Below are positions 33,920 to 43,116 of a DNA stretch of 64,000 bases, in pieces (positions within the stretch are counted from its first letter, which is position 1; each line of letters opens with the position of its first letter). Location of the stretch: positions 1 to 64,000 of the forward strand of contig JBBEAY010000034.1 of assembly GCA_040882605.1 (NCBI GenBank), read 5' to 3'. The notes under the pieces were generated by a model. That model was not told the origin of the DNA. It did no database searches and was given only the letters and a program-made list of their open reading frames with translations. The position numbers and the translations under genes were made by a program. The DNA comes from JAOUEA01 sp040882605 (GTDB lineage Bacteria; Actinomycetota; UBA4738; HRBIN12).

Positions 33920-34384
33920 GTGGAAGAGCTCGAGCTGCGACGACATGCCACCCGCGATCCTGAATCGGATCGCCTCTCTCCCGCCGGAAGGATGCTGGCC
34001 GAGGACGTCGGCCGCGCGAGCTCCCGGACCTACGACCGTGTCTTCGTCTCCCCTGCCGAGCGGGCGGCGGAAACAGCGGCGTGGTTCCTGCGGGGCGCGA
34101 GGCAGCAGCTTCCCGATCACGCGGTGGTCCCGGGGCTCGGGGGTCACGACGCCAGCGGAGGAAGCCCCGAGGGCATGGCAGCGGGGGTGCGAGCTCTGCT
34201 CGACCAGCTTCCCGAGGGCGGCATCGGGCTCGCGATCAGCCATACCCCGCTCGTGGAACGAGCCGCGTTCGGCCTCACCGGCGTCGAGATCGCTCCGCTG
34301 CGGGAGTGCGAGGGCATCGCAGTGCGACGCGACGACGACGGTTCGATCACGATCGAGGAGCTACGGCTCGCACCGACTGTATGA
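33920..34384 (+). CDS. Histidine phosphatase family protein (SixA-like)
   Basis: A 154-residue small histidine phosphatase. The LRRHATRD motif near the start carries the phospho-accepting histidine, SPAERAAETA follows as in the SixA group, and AISHTPLVERAAFGL carries the second histidine. SixA-type enzymes dephosphorylate phosphohistidine proteins; the target here is unknown. The start is GTG at 33920 with AAGGA about 12 bases upstream. It converges with the PIG-L gene. Confidence 0.88.
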   Translation: MEELELRRHATRDPESDRLSPAGRMLAEDVGRASSRTYDRVFVSPAERAAETAAWFLRGARQQLPDHAVVPGLGGHDASGGSPEGMAAGVRALLDQLPEGGIGLAISHTPLVERAAFGLTGVEIAPLRECEGIAVRRDDDGSITIEELRLAPTV

Positions 34385-34420
34385 CGACGCCGGGCTACCG
34401 ACTTGGGGTCGATGCGAGCA

Positions 34421-35206
34421 TCAGTCGAGGCCCTCGAAGACGTCTGTGAGCACGGGCGCACCGGGCGCCGGCTCGGGCCACGCGATCACATGGCTCTCGA
34501 AGGCCAGCGCCATGCGGCGTTCCTCCTCGTGCATGTCCTGCATGTCGCCCGCCTGCGTTCGGTGCTCATCGAGCGCGGCGAGCTTGCGGTCGACGACGGG
34601 CCCGCAATCGATCAGCACGCCGAGCCCGCTGTCGGGCACACCGCGCGGTTGGTAGAGCCGGGTGGGGTCCATCGGATCCTTGCCCGACGCCACCAGCCGC
34701 CGGTTCCACTCGTCGAGCATCGACTGCGGGATCGCCTGGTGCAACAGCCGTCGGAACCCCCGGCCCTCGCTCTGCTCCCGCGTTCGATGGAACGCTTCGG
34801 AGGCTGCTCTGCCGGTCGCGATGTGGTCGGGGTGTCCAGTGATGCCGGTGGGACCGAAGGTGATCACCACGTCGGGACGTTCTTCCTCGAGGATGGCGGC
34901 AACGCGCTCGACGAGCCGGTCGAACGGCTGCTCCTCGACCCGGTGATCCGGGTAGCGGAAGAGCTCGTGGCGGTCCGGGGCCCGGCCGAGCGCCACCCAG
35001 GAGCGACGGTCTTCCTCTTCGCGCACCGCACCGAGGGTTTCGCGGGTCGCGAGCGCGGGGTCCGCGATGAGGCCTGCCTCGCCGCTCGTCACGTGGATCA
35101 ACACGAACCGGAAGCCGGCATCGTCGGCGTGGAGCGCGACCGTGCCGGCACACCCGAACGTGTCGTCGTCCGGGTGCGCGACGACGGCGGCGAGCGTCGC
35201 GGTCAC
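34421..35206 (-). CDS. PIG-L family deacetylase (MshB/Mca-like)
   Basis: A zinc-dependent LmbE/PIG-L deacetylase of 261 residues. The metal motif AHPDDDTFGC is at the start and the third ligand lies in ITGHPDHIATGR. In actinomycetes this family includes the mycothiol enzymes MshB and Mca, but it also deacetylates other GlcNAc compounds, so the substrate is open. A TIGR03086 (mycothiol-dependent-type) protein at 53981 makes a thiol link plausible. The start overlaps the dapB stop by 4 bp (GTGA), so it ends the pnp-M16-dapB unit. Confidence 0.88.
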   Translation of the reverse strand: MTATLAAVVAHPDDDTFGCAGTVALHADDAGFRFVLIHVTSGEAGLIADPALATRETLGAVREEEDRRSWVALGRAPDRHELFRYPDHRVEEQPFDRLVERVAAILEEERPDVVITFGPTGITGHPDHIATGRAASEAFHRTREQSEGRGFRRLLHQAIPQSMLDEWNRRLVASGKDPMDPTRLYQPRGVPDSGLGVLIDCGPVVDRKLAALDEHRTQAGDMQDMHEEERRMALAFESHVIAWPEPAPGAPVLTDVFEGLD

Positions 35207-35976
35207 AAGAGCTCGTCCAGGCCGACCGTGAGACCCGGCCTGCCCGGCGCCGCCTTGATCGCGAGCAGCACGCCCGGCATGAACGATGTGCGATCGGTCG
35301 AGTCGTGTCGGAGCGTGAGCGTCTGTCCCTGGGCGCCGAAGACGACTTCCTCGTGCGCGACGAGGCCTGGCAGGCGCACGCTGTGCACCCGAACCCCTTC
35401 GACATCGGCGCCGCGAGCGCCCGGGTGGGCATCGTCGCCCGCCGGAGACTCGGCCGGTTCGCTCCGCGCGGCCGCGATGCGCCGAGCAGTGAGCAGCGCC
35501 GTTCCGCTCGGGGCGTCGATCTTGCGGTCATGATGGAGCTCGATGACCTCCGCCGAAGGAAGGTGCCGCGCGGCCTGCTCGGCGAACCGCATCAGCAGCA
35601 CAGCACCGATCGCGAAGTTCGGCGCGACGATCACGCCGACGGGCGCGTCGCGCCAGGAATCGTCGATCTCGAAACCGGTTGTGCCGACCACGGTGTGCAC
35701 GCCGTTGGCGATGCCCCAGGCGACGTGGTCGGGGGCGTACGCGGCTGCGGTGAAGTCGACGAGCACCTCGAGCCCGGCATCGCCGATGTCGTCCAGATGT
35801 TCTCGCAACAGCACGCTCCCGGCGGGGCCATCGAGGCCCATCACGTCGGCGAGCGTCGAGCCTGCAGCCGAGTGGGACACGGCTGCCACGAGCGACAGGT
35901 CGGGATCGGCCACGACGGCCCGGCAGACTTCCCGGCCCATGCGGCCGGTGGCGCCGACGACCCCGACCCGGATCAC
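35203..35976 (-). CDS. dapB: 4-hydroxy-tetrahydrodipicolinate reductase
   Basis: DapB reduces the DapA product with NAD(P)H. The 257-residue protein starts with the dinucleotide motif VGVVGATGRMGRE. It contains DFT and VGTTGF, and then the substrate and catalytic motif ELHHDRKIDAPSGTAL with the His-His-Asp-Arg-Lys set. Length and motifs are complete. It overlaps the M16 protease gene upstream (ATGA) and the deacetylase downstream (GTGA). Confidence 0.97.
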   Translation of the reverse strand: MIRVGVVGATGRMGREVCRAVVADPDLSLVAAVSHSAAGSTLADVMGLDGPAGSVLLREHLDDIGDAGLEVLVDFTAAAYAPDHVAWGIANGVHTVVGTTGFEIDDSWRDAPVGVIVAPNFAIGAVLLMRFAEQAARHLPSAEVIELHHDRKIDAPSGTALLTARRIAAARSEPAESPAGDDAHPGARGADVEGVRVHSVRLPGLVAHEEVVFGAQGQTLTLRHDSTDRTSFMPGVLLAIKAAPGRPGLTVGLDELL

Positions 35977-37283
35977 GCCATGACCTCGCGACCAAGGCGA
36001 CCACTGCCAAGAACATCTCGGAAAGCGGAGGCGCCGAACGGGCCCAACACCGTGAGCGTCATCGGCTGCGACAGTACGCGTCCGGCCACGCGGTGCACAT
36101 CATCGAAGGTGACCTGCTCGACACGACGCAGGGCCTGGTTGACCGAGAGGATCTCGCCGTGCGCGATCTCGGACCGGCCGAGCCGGCTCATGCGTCCGCC
36201 CGGGTCCTCGAGGGAGAGCACGATCGAGCCCTTGACATGACCCTTGGCACGCTCGAACTCCGCCTCGGTGATGCCCCCGTCGCGCACGAGCTCGAGCTCG
36301 CGCAGGAGCAGTGATACGACATCGGTCGCGCGAGCAGGCGTGGTGCCGGCGTAGGCGGAGAAGAGCCCCGCCTCGGTGTACTGAGAGTGATAGCTGTACA
36401 CGGAGTAGGCCAGGCCCCGCTTCTCACGCACTTCCTGGAAGAGCCTCGACGACATGCCGCCTCCGAGCGCTGTGTTCACGACGAGGAACGCGAACCGATC
36501 AGGGTCGTTGCGCGCCAGCCCGTTGGTGCCCAGACAGATGTGCGCCTGCTCGGTCTTGCGCCGCTTCACGAGATGGGCTCCAGAGGGCTTCGGCGCCCGG
36601 CCGGGGGCGCGAAACTTCCATGTCGATGCCCCGGTGCCGCGACCGTTCAGCCGCCGACCCGCGTCCATGCGCTGCTTCAGCATGCGGATCAGGTCTTCGT
36701 GGCGAAGGTTACCGGCCGCCGCGATCACCAGGTTTCCGGGCACGTAGTGGCGGCCGTAGAAGCGCCGGACCGATGCGCGGTTCGCCGCCACGATGGTCTC
36801 CACGGTGCCGAGGATCGGGCGGCCCAGGGGATGGTCCGGCCAGAGCGTCTGCGTGAACAGATCGTGCACCACGTCTTCAGGGGAATCCTCGTGCATGTTG
36901 ATCTCTTCGAGGATGACCTGGCGTTCGGCGTCGAGGTCGTCGGCGCGGATCACCGAGTGCTGCACCATGTCGGCCAGGTGATCGACCGCCATCTCGAGGT
37001 CACGGTCGATCACCCGCGCGTAGTAACAGGTGTACTCGCGCGCCGTGAACGCGTTCACATCTCCGCCGATCGCGTCGAAGTTCTCCGCGATGTCCTGTGC
37101 GCTCCGCCGGTCGGTGCCCTTGAAGAGCAGGTGCTCGAGGAAGTGGCTCGACCCGCTGATGCGCGGACGCTCGTCGCGGGAACCGGCGAGCACCCAGAAG
37201 CCGAGCGACACGGAGCGGACGCTCGGCATCCGCTCCGTGACGACCCGCAGGCCCGAGCTGAACTCGGTGCGCTCGATCGGCAT
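35973..37283 (-). CDS. M16-family zinc metallopeptidase
   Basis: A 436-residue pitrilysin-type protease with the inverted zinc motif HFLEH (47-51) and a downstream glutamate in EINMHEDSPED. The second, inactive M16 repeat makes up the C-terminal half (SSRLFQEVREKRGLAYSVYSYHSQY region). Such proteins often follow pnp in Gram-positive bacteria, where they are annotated as processing peptidases. Their substrates are mostly unknown. The gene starts 23 bp after the pnp stop and overlaps dapB by 4 bp. Confidence 0.94.
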   Translation of the reverse strand: MPIERTEFSSGLRVVTERMPSVRSVSLGFWVLAGSRDERPRISGSSHFLEHLLFKGTDRRSAQDIAENFDAIGGDVNAFTAREYTCYYARVIDRDLEMAVDHLADMVQHSVIRADDLDAERQVILEEINMHEDSPEDVVHDLFTQTLWPDHPLGRPILGTVETIVAANRASVRRFYGRHYVPGNLVIAAAGNLRHEDLIRMLKQRMDAGRRLNGRGTGASTWKFRAPGRAPKPSGAHLVKRRKTEQAHICLGTNGLARNDPDRFAFLVVNTALGGGMSSRLFQEVREKRGLAYSVYSYHSQYTEAGLFSAYAGTTPARATDVVSLLLRELELVRDGGITEAEFERAKGHVKGSIVLSLEDPGGRMSRLGRSEIAHGEILSVNQALRRVEQVTFDDVHRVAGRVLSQPMTLTVLGPFGASAFRDVLGSGRLGREVMA

Positions 37284-37306
37284 GTGATGCAGTCGCTCGA
37301 CCGCGC

Positions 37307-39730
37307 CTATTCGGCGGCCGGCGCCTCAGTGGTTGCCGATGCTTCGGCCGTCGGAGCTGTATCGACGGTATCGGGTGCCTCGCCTTGTGCGGCTCCGTCG
37401 CCGTCTCGGAAGCGCCGCCCGCGGCGGTCGCTGCCACTGCGGTCGCTGCCACTGCGGTCGCTGCCTCGGTCGCTGCCACCACGGTCACGACCGCCCCGGT
37501 CTCGGTCTCCCCGGTCTCGGCCCCCGCCACGATTGCGGTCTCGGCCGCCGCCCGACTCGTCGGACTGGCCCTCGGGCGTCGCCCACTCTTCGCCCACAGG
37601 CTTGAGGCTGATCTTGCCCTGCGTGTCGATGTCCTCGACGAGCACCGTGAGCTTGTCGCCTTCCTTCACGGCTTCCTCGACGCTGCTGAGGCGCTTGCCC
37701 TTGCCGAGCTTCGAGATGTGCACGAGGCCGTCGCGGCCGGGCACGAGGTTCACGAAAGCGCCGAACGTGGTGGTCTTCACGACCAGCCCGTCGTACTGCT
37801 CGCCCACCAGCACCGGACGCGGGTTCGCGATCTCGTCGATCATGTGCGCGGCCTCGTCGGCGCCTTCAGCCCCGAGCGTGGAACCGATCAACACGGTGCC
37901 GTCGTCCTGGATGTCGATGTCGGCGCCGGTCAACGCGATGATCTCGTTGATGCGCTTGCCCTTGGGCCCGATCACCTCGCCGATCTTGTCGACCGGGATC
38001 TGGATCGAGATGATGCGCGGCGCCTTGGCGTTGACCTCTTCGCGCGGGGCCGCGATCGCGGCTTCCATCACGTCGAGGATCTGGAACCGAGCGTCGCGAG
38101 CCTGCTTGAGGGCGTCGGCAAGCACCGAGCCGGGCAGACCGGTCACTTTCATGTCGAGCTGGATCGCGGTAACGAACTCGCGCGTGCCGGCGACCTTGAA
38201 GTCCATGTCACCGAGCGCGTCCTCGGCCCCCAGGATGTCGGTCAGGGTCACGAAGACGCCGTCACCGGCGATCATGCCCATCGCGATGCCGGCGACCGGG
38301 GCCTTGATCGGCACGCCGGCGTCCATGAGCGACAACGTCGAGCCACACACGCTCGCCATCGACGTCGAGCCGTTGGAGCTCAGCACGTCGCTCACGAGCC
38401 GCAACGCGTAGGGGAACTCGTCGTCGTGGGGCACCACCGGGATCAGCGCCCGCTCGGCGAGCGCGCCGTGACCGATCTCGCGGCGGCGAGGCGAGCCGAC
38501 GCGGCCCGTCTCACCCGTGGAGTACGGCGGGAAGTTGTAGTGGTGCATGTACCGCTTGGAATCGGCGAGGTCGAGGGTGTCGATCATCTGGGTCATGCGC
38601 AGCATGCCGAGCGTGGTGATGTTCAGCACCTGCGTGTCGCCCCGGCTGAACAGCGCCGAGCCGTGCGTACGCTTCAGCACGCCGACCTCGGCCGAGAGCG
38701 GACGGATCTCGGTGGGTGTGCGGCCGTCGAGCCTGATGCCCTCCTTGATCACCCGGGCTCGCATGACCTTCTTCTGCACTTGCTTCCAGGCGGCGCCGAA
38801 CTCGCCCATGCGGGCCGAGCTCGCGTCGCCGAGCTGGGTGGCCACGTGCTCCTTGGCTTCGGCCTTCAGCGTGTCGAGCTTCGACTCGCGCTCGGCCTTG
38901 TCGGGCACGATCGCCTCGCCGAGGCGGTCGGCCGCGAACACCGAGACCATGTCGTAGAGGTCTTCACCGAAGAGCGGTCGCGGCGTCCAATCCTTCTGGG
39001 TGACGCCGGCCTCGGCCACGATCTCCCGCTGGAAGTCGATCTGATCGGCGATCTCGCGCTTGGCGGCCTCGAGCCCCTCGGCCACGGTCTCCTCTGTCGG
39101 CGCGGGCGCTCCGCCGGCGAGCAGCTCCCACGTGTTGTCGGGCGCCTCGCCCTCGATCATCAGCACGTCGATCTCGCCGGCGTCGTTCTTGCGGCCGGCG
39201 ACGACCACGTCGAACGTGGCCTCCTCGACCTGCTGGAAGGTCGGGTTCACGACCCACTGCCCGTCGATCAGGCCCATGCGCACGGAGGCGACCGGGCCGT
39301 CGAACGGCAAGCCGGCGAGGCAGGTCGCCATCGACGCGGCGTTCATCGCGGGGATGTCATAGGGGTTCTCGCCGTCCATGCCTAGCACGGTGATGACAAC
39401 CTGTACCTCGTCGCGGAAGCCGTCCTGGAACGTCGGTCGCAGGGGCCGGTCGATGAGACGGCACGTCAGGACCGCGGTCTCCGACGGGCGGCCTTCACGT
39501 CGGAAGAAGCTCCCCGGGATCTTGCCCACGGCGTACATGCGCTCTTCCACGTCGATCGTGAGCGGGAAGAAGTCGATGCCCTCGCGAGGGTTGCTGCTGA
39601 CGCAGGTGGCGAGCACCTGGGTCTCGCCGTAGGTGACGACGGCGGCGCCATCGGCGAGCTGGGCCATACGGCCGGTCTCGACGGTGATGTCCTTGGCGCC
39701 GAAAGCGCGGGACTTGGTGATGGTGGCCAT
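37307..39730 (-). CDS. pnp: Polyribonucleotide nucleotidyltransferase (PNPase)
   Basis: A 3'-to-5' phosphorolytic exoribonuclease of the RNA-decay machinery. The 807-residue protein has two RNase PH domains with an alpha-helical linker, a KH domain (IISIQIPVDKIGEVIGPKGKRINEI) and an S1 domain (EQYDGLVVKTTTFGAFVNLVPGRDGLVHISKL). The C-terminal 80 residues are an extra Arg/Gly/Asp/Ser-rich tail (GGRDRNRGGGRDRGDRDRGG type), then acidic, probably disordered and RNA-binding. The ATG at 39730 has GGAGG a few bases upstream. It follows rpsO, the classic order. Confidence 0.97.
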   Translation of the reverse strand: MATITKSRAFGAKDITVETGRMAQLADGAAVVTYGETQVLATCVSSNPREGIDFFPLTIDVEERMYAVGKIPGSFFRREGRPSETAVLTCRLIDRPLRPTFQDGFRDEVQVVITVLGMDGENPYDIPAMNAASMATCLAGLPFDGPVASVRMGLIDGQWVVNPTFQQVEEATFDVVVAGRKNDAGEIDVLMIEGEAPDNTWELLAGGAPAPTEETVAEGLEAAKREIADQIDFQREIVAEAGVTQKDWTPRPLFGEDLYDMVSVFAADRLGEAIVPDKAERESKLDTLKAEAKEHVATQLGDASSARMGEFGAAWKQVQKKVMRARVIKEGIRLDGRTPTEIRPLSAEVGVLKRTHGSALFSRGDTQVLNITTLGMLRMTQMIDTLDLADSKRYMHHYNFPPYSTGETGRVGSPRRREIGHGALAERALIPVVPHDDEFPYALRLVSDVLSSNGSTSMASVCGSTLSLMDAGVPIKAPVAGIAMGMIAGDGVFVTLTDILGAEDALGDMDFKVAGTREFVTAIQLDMKVTGLPGSVLADALKQARDARFQILDVMEAAIAAPREEVNAKAPRIISIQIPVDKIGEVIGPKGKRINEIIALTGADIDIQDDGTVLIGSTLGAEGADEAAHMIDEIANPRPVLVGEQYDGLVVKTTTFGAFVNLVPGRDGLVHISKLGKGKRLSSVEEAVKEGDKLTVLVEDIDTQGKISLKPVGEEWATPEGQSDESGGGRDRNRGGGRDRGDRDRGGRDRGGSDRGSDRSGSDRSGSDRRGRRFRDGDGAAQGEAPDTVDTAPTAEASATTEAPAAE

Positions 39731-39917
39731 GTGGCCTTCCTCCTTGGTTTGACGCGCACGGCTCTGCGTGCGGTCTCGTTCGTGGCGCACGCGTCGTTGC
39801 GGTGCGCATCGGGAAGGAGGCGGGTCGGCCGATCCTCAGTGGTGAGCCTCCGAGGCGCCGCCCGCCCGAGGGCGAGAAGGCGTGTCCGGAAGCTCGCTAC
39901 TGATTACCGACCTGGGG

Positions 39918-39933
39918 CCCGCCTCCCGGCGGG
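39918..39933. other. Hairpin in the rpsO-pnp spacer
   Basis: The 277-base spacer between rpsO and pnp holds no gene. CCCGCC and GGCGGG flank a TCCC loop about 75 bases after the rpsO stop. There is no T-run on the minus strand. In other bacteria a stem-loop here is cut to start pnp autoregulation, which is a possible role. Confidence 0.4.
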
Positions 39934-40007
39934 TCAGTCGTTCGTTCGCATCACTCCTTCGCGCCGCCCGGCCCCGCAGAGCCACCGCGCGTTCGCCACA
40001 CGCGGGC

Positions 40008-40277
40008 TCAGCGGCGCAGACCCAGGCGTGCGATCACGTCTCGATACCGCTCGATGTCCTCGTTGCGGAGGTAGTCGAGCAGCCGGCGCCGGCGGCCGAC
40101 CATCTGCAGCAGGCCGCGGCGAGAAGCGTGGTCGAGCTTGTGGGCCTTGAGGTGCTCGGTCAGCTCGGCGATGCGGGAGGTCAGCACCGCGATCTGCACC
40201 TCGGCAGAGCCGGTATCGCCGTCGGAACGCGCGTACTCGGCGATGATCTGGGACTTCGATTCCTTGGTCAACGTCAT
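40008..40277 (-). CDS. rpsO: 30S ribosomal protein S15
   Basis: Primary 16S rRNA-binding protein of the small-subunit platform. The 89-residue protein starts MTLTKESK and has the conserved GSAEVQIAVLTSRIAELTEHL and DHASRRGLLQMVGRRRRLLDYLR segments. The ATG at 40277 matches the family start; an ATG three codons earlier would add only MLT. It sits upstream of pnp as in most bacteria. Confidence 0.97.
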   Translation of the reverse strand: MTLTKESKSQIIAEYARSDGDTGSAEVQIAVLTSRIAELTEHLKAHKLDHASRRGLLQMVGRRRRLLDYLRNEDIERYRDVIARLGLRR

Positions 40278-40419
40278 AGTGAGCATCGAGACTACCAGCG
40301 GGAACCGCGGCCCGACCCAAACCGATCCCGGCAGTGTGAGCCAGCGCAGGCGCTGTGCCGCTCGGGAAACGGTCGGTGGGGAGTAGCGCCCCACCGAGAG
40401 CAGCAGGGCACACCAGCCG

Positions 40420-40920
40420 CTACGTATCTGCACGCTCTGTCCCCGGATCGTCTTGCGGGATGGCCACCAGCCGATGGATCTTCTCCGTGAGGTCGTGGAC
40501 GGCTTGGGTCAGGTCCGTGTTCTGCCGCAGGAGTTGCTCGAGCTGACTTCCTTGTTCGAGAGCACGCGCAGAAAGCTCCTCCCGGTGCGTCGCGTCGGCG
40601 ATCTCACTCGCCTTGTCGCGGGTCGCCTGCCGTGTCTGTGCGAGGAGGATAAGGGGTGCGGCGTAGGCGGCCTGCGTGGAGAAGACGAGGTTCAGCAGGA
40701 TGAATGGATAAGGGTCGAAGGCCCCTGTGGCAAGGTAGTGGGCTGCAACGTAGCCGTTGTAGCCGAGCCATGACAGAACGAGCACCGTCTGGGTGATGAT
40801 GTACGTGGGTGTGCCGAAGAACCGGGCTATGCGTTCGGCCATCACACCGAATCTGTTGGTGCCGAAAGCACCGTGCGCGTCCGCGTGGGCTCTGTGGTGT
40901 CGCAGCTTATCCTCGCTCAT
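40420..40920 (-). CDS. DUF1003 membrane protein
   Basis: A 166-residue protein matching DUF1003. A hydrophilic start with several histidines leads to two transmembrane helices (YIITQTVLVLSWLGYNGYVA and the PFILLNLVFSTQAAYAAPLILLA hairpin). A C-terminal coiled coil (ELSARALEQGSQLEQLLRQNTDL) follows. The function of the family is unknown. The ATG at 40920 has GAGGGGG upstream. Codon use is a little less GC-biased than its neighbours. It is flanked by two gaps of about 150 bases in which I see nothing else. Confidence 0.85.
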   Translation of the reverse strand: MSEDKLRHHRAHADAHGAFGTNRFGVMAERIARFFGTPTYIITQTVLVLSWLGYNGYVAAHYLATGAFDPYPFILLNLVFSTQAAYAAPLILLAQTRQATRDKASEIADATHREELSARALEQGSQLEQLLRQNTDLTQAVHDLTEKIHRLVAIPQDDPGTERADT

Positions 40921-41075
40921 CGACAACCCCCTCTCGTGTCGCGTGGGGTGAAGCAAGCAGATACGCCGCTCGCACACCACTTCCGTGGAGGCTACTCATC
41001 GTGCAGCGGGTGGGGATCTGGTACCCCTGGCGTTCATGGCGTGGGCAGCTACGCGGCTGCTCCGCGAACGAGCGG

Positions 41076-41786
41076 TCACACCAGGCCCCTGACGACGATC
41101 GCGAGGCCAGCCACGGCCGCGAACGATAAGACCGCAGGACGCAGCCACCGTCCGTCGACCCGTCGGGCCAACGCGGGACCGGCCGCGAGCCCGGCGACCA
41201 GCGCCGGGACGAGCTCGAGCGCGAGGATCACGTTGGCACCGGCCACCTGGCCGGCCGCCAGCAGGGCCGCGAACGAGATCGCCGTGCCGAGGACGAACGC
41301 CGCCGCCAGAGTGGAGCGGAGCTCAGGACCGGGCCGCCGCTGGTACACAACCGCGAGCGCAGGTCCGCCGACGGCCGAGGTGGTACCCATCACGCCCGAG
41401 AGGAACCCTGCCCCGGTGGCCACCGTCGGCGTCGGCTCGACGTCGAGACCAGCCGATGACATGACGACCGCCACGACGATCAGTCCACCCAGGGCCACGG
41501 AGAGTGCGTCGGGCGGGAGCGTGGTCAAGACTGCCAACCCCACGACCGTGCCGGCGACCCGTCCGACCAGGATCCAGCCGAACCCTCGCCCGTCGACATG
41601 AGCCCGCTCCCCGATCGCCATGCCGACGGTCATCGGGAACGCCAGGCAGAGCACGGTCACCGGAACCGAGCCCGGCCGTACGAGCTCCAGCGCCGGCGCG
41701 GCCACCAATGCGAACCCGAAGCCGATCGTTCGCTGCACGGCGGCACCGAGAGTCACGGCCGCCGCCATCAGCGCGAAGTTGATCAC
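41076..41786 (-). CDS. TauE/SafE family membrane transporter
   Basis: A 236-residue membrane protein with about seven to eight hydrophobic helices and the TauE/SafE repeat pattern: GFGFALVAAPALELVRPG in the first half and GFLSGVMGTTSAVGGPALAVVYQ in the second. The family exports sulfite, sulfonates or other small anions; the substrate here is unknown. The start is GTG at 41786, overlapping the ribF stop by 4 bp (GTGA), so it is probably cotranscribed with ribF. Confidence 0.88.
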   Translation of the reverse strand: MINFALMAAAVTLGAAVQRTIGFGFALVAAPALELVRPGSVPVTVLCLAFPMTVGMAIGERAHVDGRGFGWILVGRVAGTVVGLAVLTTLPPDALSVALGGLIVVAVVMSSAGLDVEPTPTVATGAGFLSGVMGTTSAVGGPALAVVYQRRPGPELRSTLAAAFVLGTAISFAALLAAGQVAGANVILALELVPALVAGLAAGPALARRVDGRWLRPAVLSFAAVAGLAIVVRGLV

Positions 41787-42736
41787 GGCGCGAAGCGGGC
41801 CAATGCATCCTCGGGCACGATGATCCGCGTGCGTTCGACGTCGCCGGCGATCGCGGCCACGAGCTCGTCGATCGACGCGTACCACTCCTCGTCGCGCAGG
41901 CGTTCCCAGAACTCGATCGCGAGGGATTCGCCTCGTATCTCATCGCCTTCGTAGTCGAGCAGGAACGCCTCGACGTGCAGCGGTTCCACGCCGAACGTGG
42001 GGTTGGTGCCGACGTCGATGGCCGCCCGGTACCGCCGGCCCTCGTGTTCGGCCACACCCGCGTAGATACCTTGACCCGGCAGCAGCAACCTTGGCCAGGT
42101 CCGCAGGTTCGCCGTCGGGAAGCCGAGGCCCGTGCCACGGCCGTGTCCCGGCACGACCTGCCCGTCGAGCACGAAGCGCCGGCCCAACCCTTCGGCAGGC
42201 CAGGTCAGATCGCCGTCAGCCAGCGCCTTCCTGATCGACGAAGACGACACCGTTTCCCCGTGCAGCTCGACCAGCGGCACACCCTCGGCGGTCATGTTGA
42301 ACGGGGCGCCCATTGCAGGCAGGGACTCGACCGTGCCCATCGCCTTGAAGCCGTAGGTGAAGTTGGCGCCCATCACCGCGTGTTGGGCGTGCACGCCCTC
42401 GACGAGCACGTCGCGGACGAAGTCCTCGGCGGGCATACGGGAGAATTCGGACGTGAACTCGAGCACGACGAGCAGGTCGAGGCCGCTCGCTTCGATCAGG
42501 GTGGCCTTGCGTTCGACGGTGGTGAGCAGCCGGGGCTCGGTCCCGGGCGCCAACACCTCACGGGGGTGACGATCGAAGGTGATGCCGACCGACCGCATCG
42601 CTCGATCGCGCGCCCGGCCCACGGTGGTCTCCAAGACCGATCGGTGGCCGAGATGCACCCCGTCGAAAAAGCCGACCGTCACGACCGAGGGCTGCTCGGC
42701 CAGTGGAAGGGCGTCGATGCCGTGCATCATCTGCAT
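41783..42736 (-). CDS. ribF: Bifunctional riboflavin kinase / FAD synthetase
   Basis: Makes FMN and FAD. The 317-residue protein has the N-terminal nucleotidyltransferase (VTVGFFDGVHLGHRSVL, then TFDRHPREVLAPG and GETVSSSSIRKAL). The C-terminal flavokinase has GHGRGTGLGFPTANL and the NPTF motif. Both enzymes look complete. TAGGCT (42748-42743) ends six bases before the ATG at 42736, suggesting its own leaderless promoter. The gene lies downstream of truB as in most bacteria, but a broken gene separates them here. Confidence 0.96.
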   Translation of the reverse strand: MQMMHGIDALPLAEQPSVVTVGFFDGVHLGHRSVLETTVGRARDRAMRSVGITFDRHPREVLAPGTEPRLLTTVERKATLIEASGLDLLVVLEFTSEFSRMPAEDFVRDVLVEGVHAQHAVMGANFTYGFKAMGTVESLPAMGAPFNMTAEGVPLVELHGETVSSSSIRKALADGDLTWPAEGLGRRFVLDGQVVPGHGRGTGLGFPTANLRTWPRLLLPGQGIYAGVAEHEGRRYRAAIDVGTNPTFGVEPLHVEAFLLDYEGDEIRGESLAIEFWERLRDEEWYASIDELVAAIAGDVERTRIIVPEDALARFAP

Positions 42737-42904
42737 CGCGCGAGCCTAACGGACGGTCTGCCGCGCACCGGAAACGCGCCCACCGCCCGGTTCACTGGGC
42801 TCGGGTCGCCCTGCTGGAGTACGGTTGGTGACATGGTGGTGGGGCCCGCAACGCGATCATCGAGACGGCCTTGCTGGCAGGGTGCGGAACGACCGCGCCG
42901 CAGG

Positions 42905-43116
42905 TCAGGTGATCGACGACCAAGCGATCACGATCGCGTCGTTCGACTTCGCCGAGAGTGCGAGCTCGAGTCCAGTGAGGACTCGAACTCCTTCCACACC
43001 TCGCTGTAGTCGGCCACCTTCGGGATCGCGAACACGAAGATGCCGACGACGATCGCGAGCGAGATCAGGCCCGAGACGATCCAGCGCGCAGGCGGATGCT
43101 TGGCGGCGCGCTGCAT
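42905..43116 (-). pseudogene. Remnant of a membrane flippase-like (UPF0104/LPG-synthase TM) gene
   Basis: An ATG at 43116 shares a base with the truB stop (TGATG) and opens a frame with RWIVSGLISLAIVVGIFVFAIPKVADYSEVWKEF. This resembles the first helix and loop of lysylphosphatidylglycerol-synthetase TM/UPF0104 proteins. After that the reading breaks. The next family-like stretch (LTGLELAL) is in another frame, and both frames stop by 42905, far short of the usual 300 or more residues. Nothing convincing follows down to the ribF promoter. The family match rests on a short stretch and is tentative. Confidence 0.55.
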
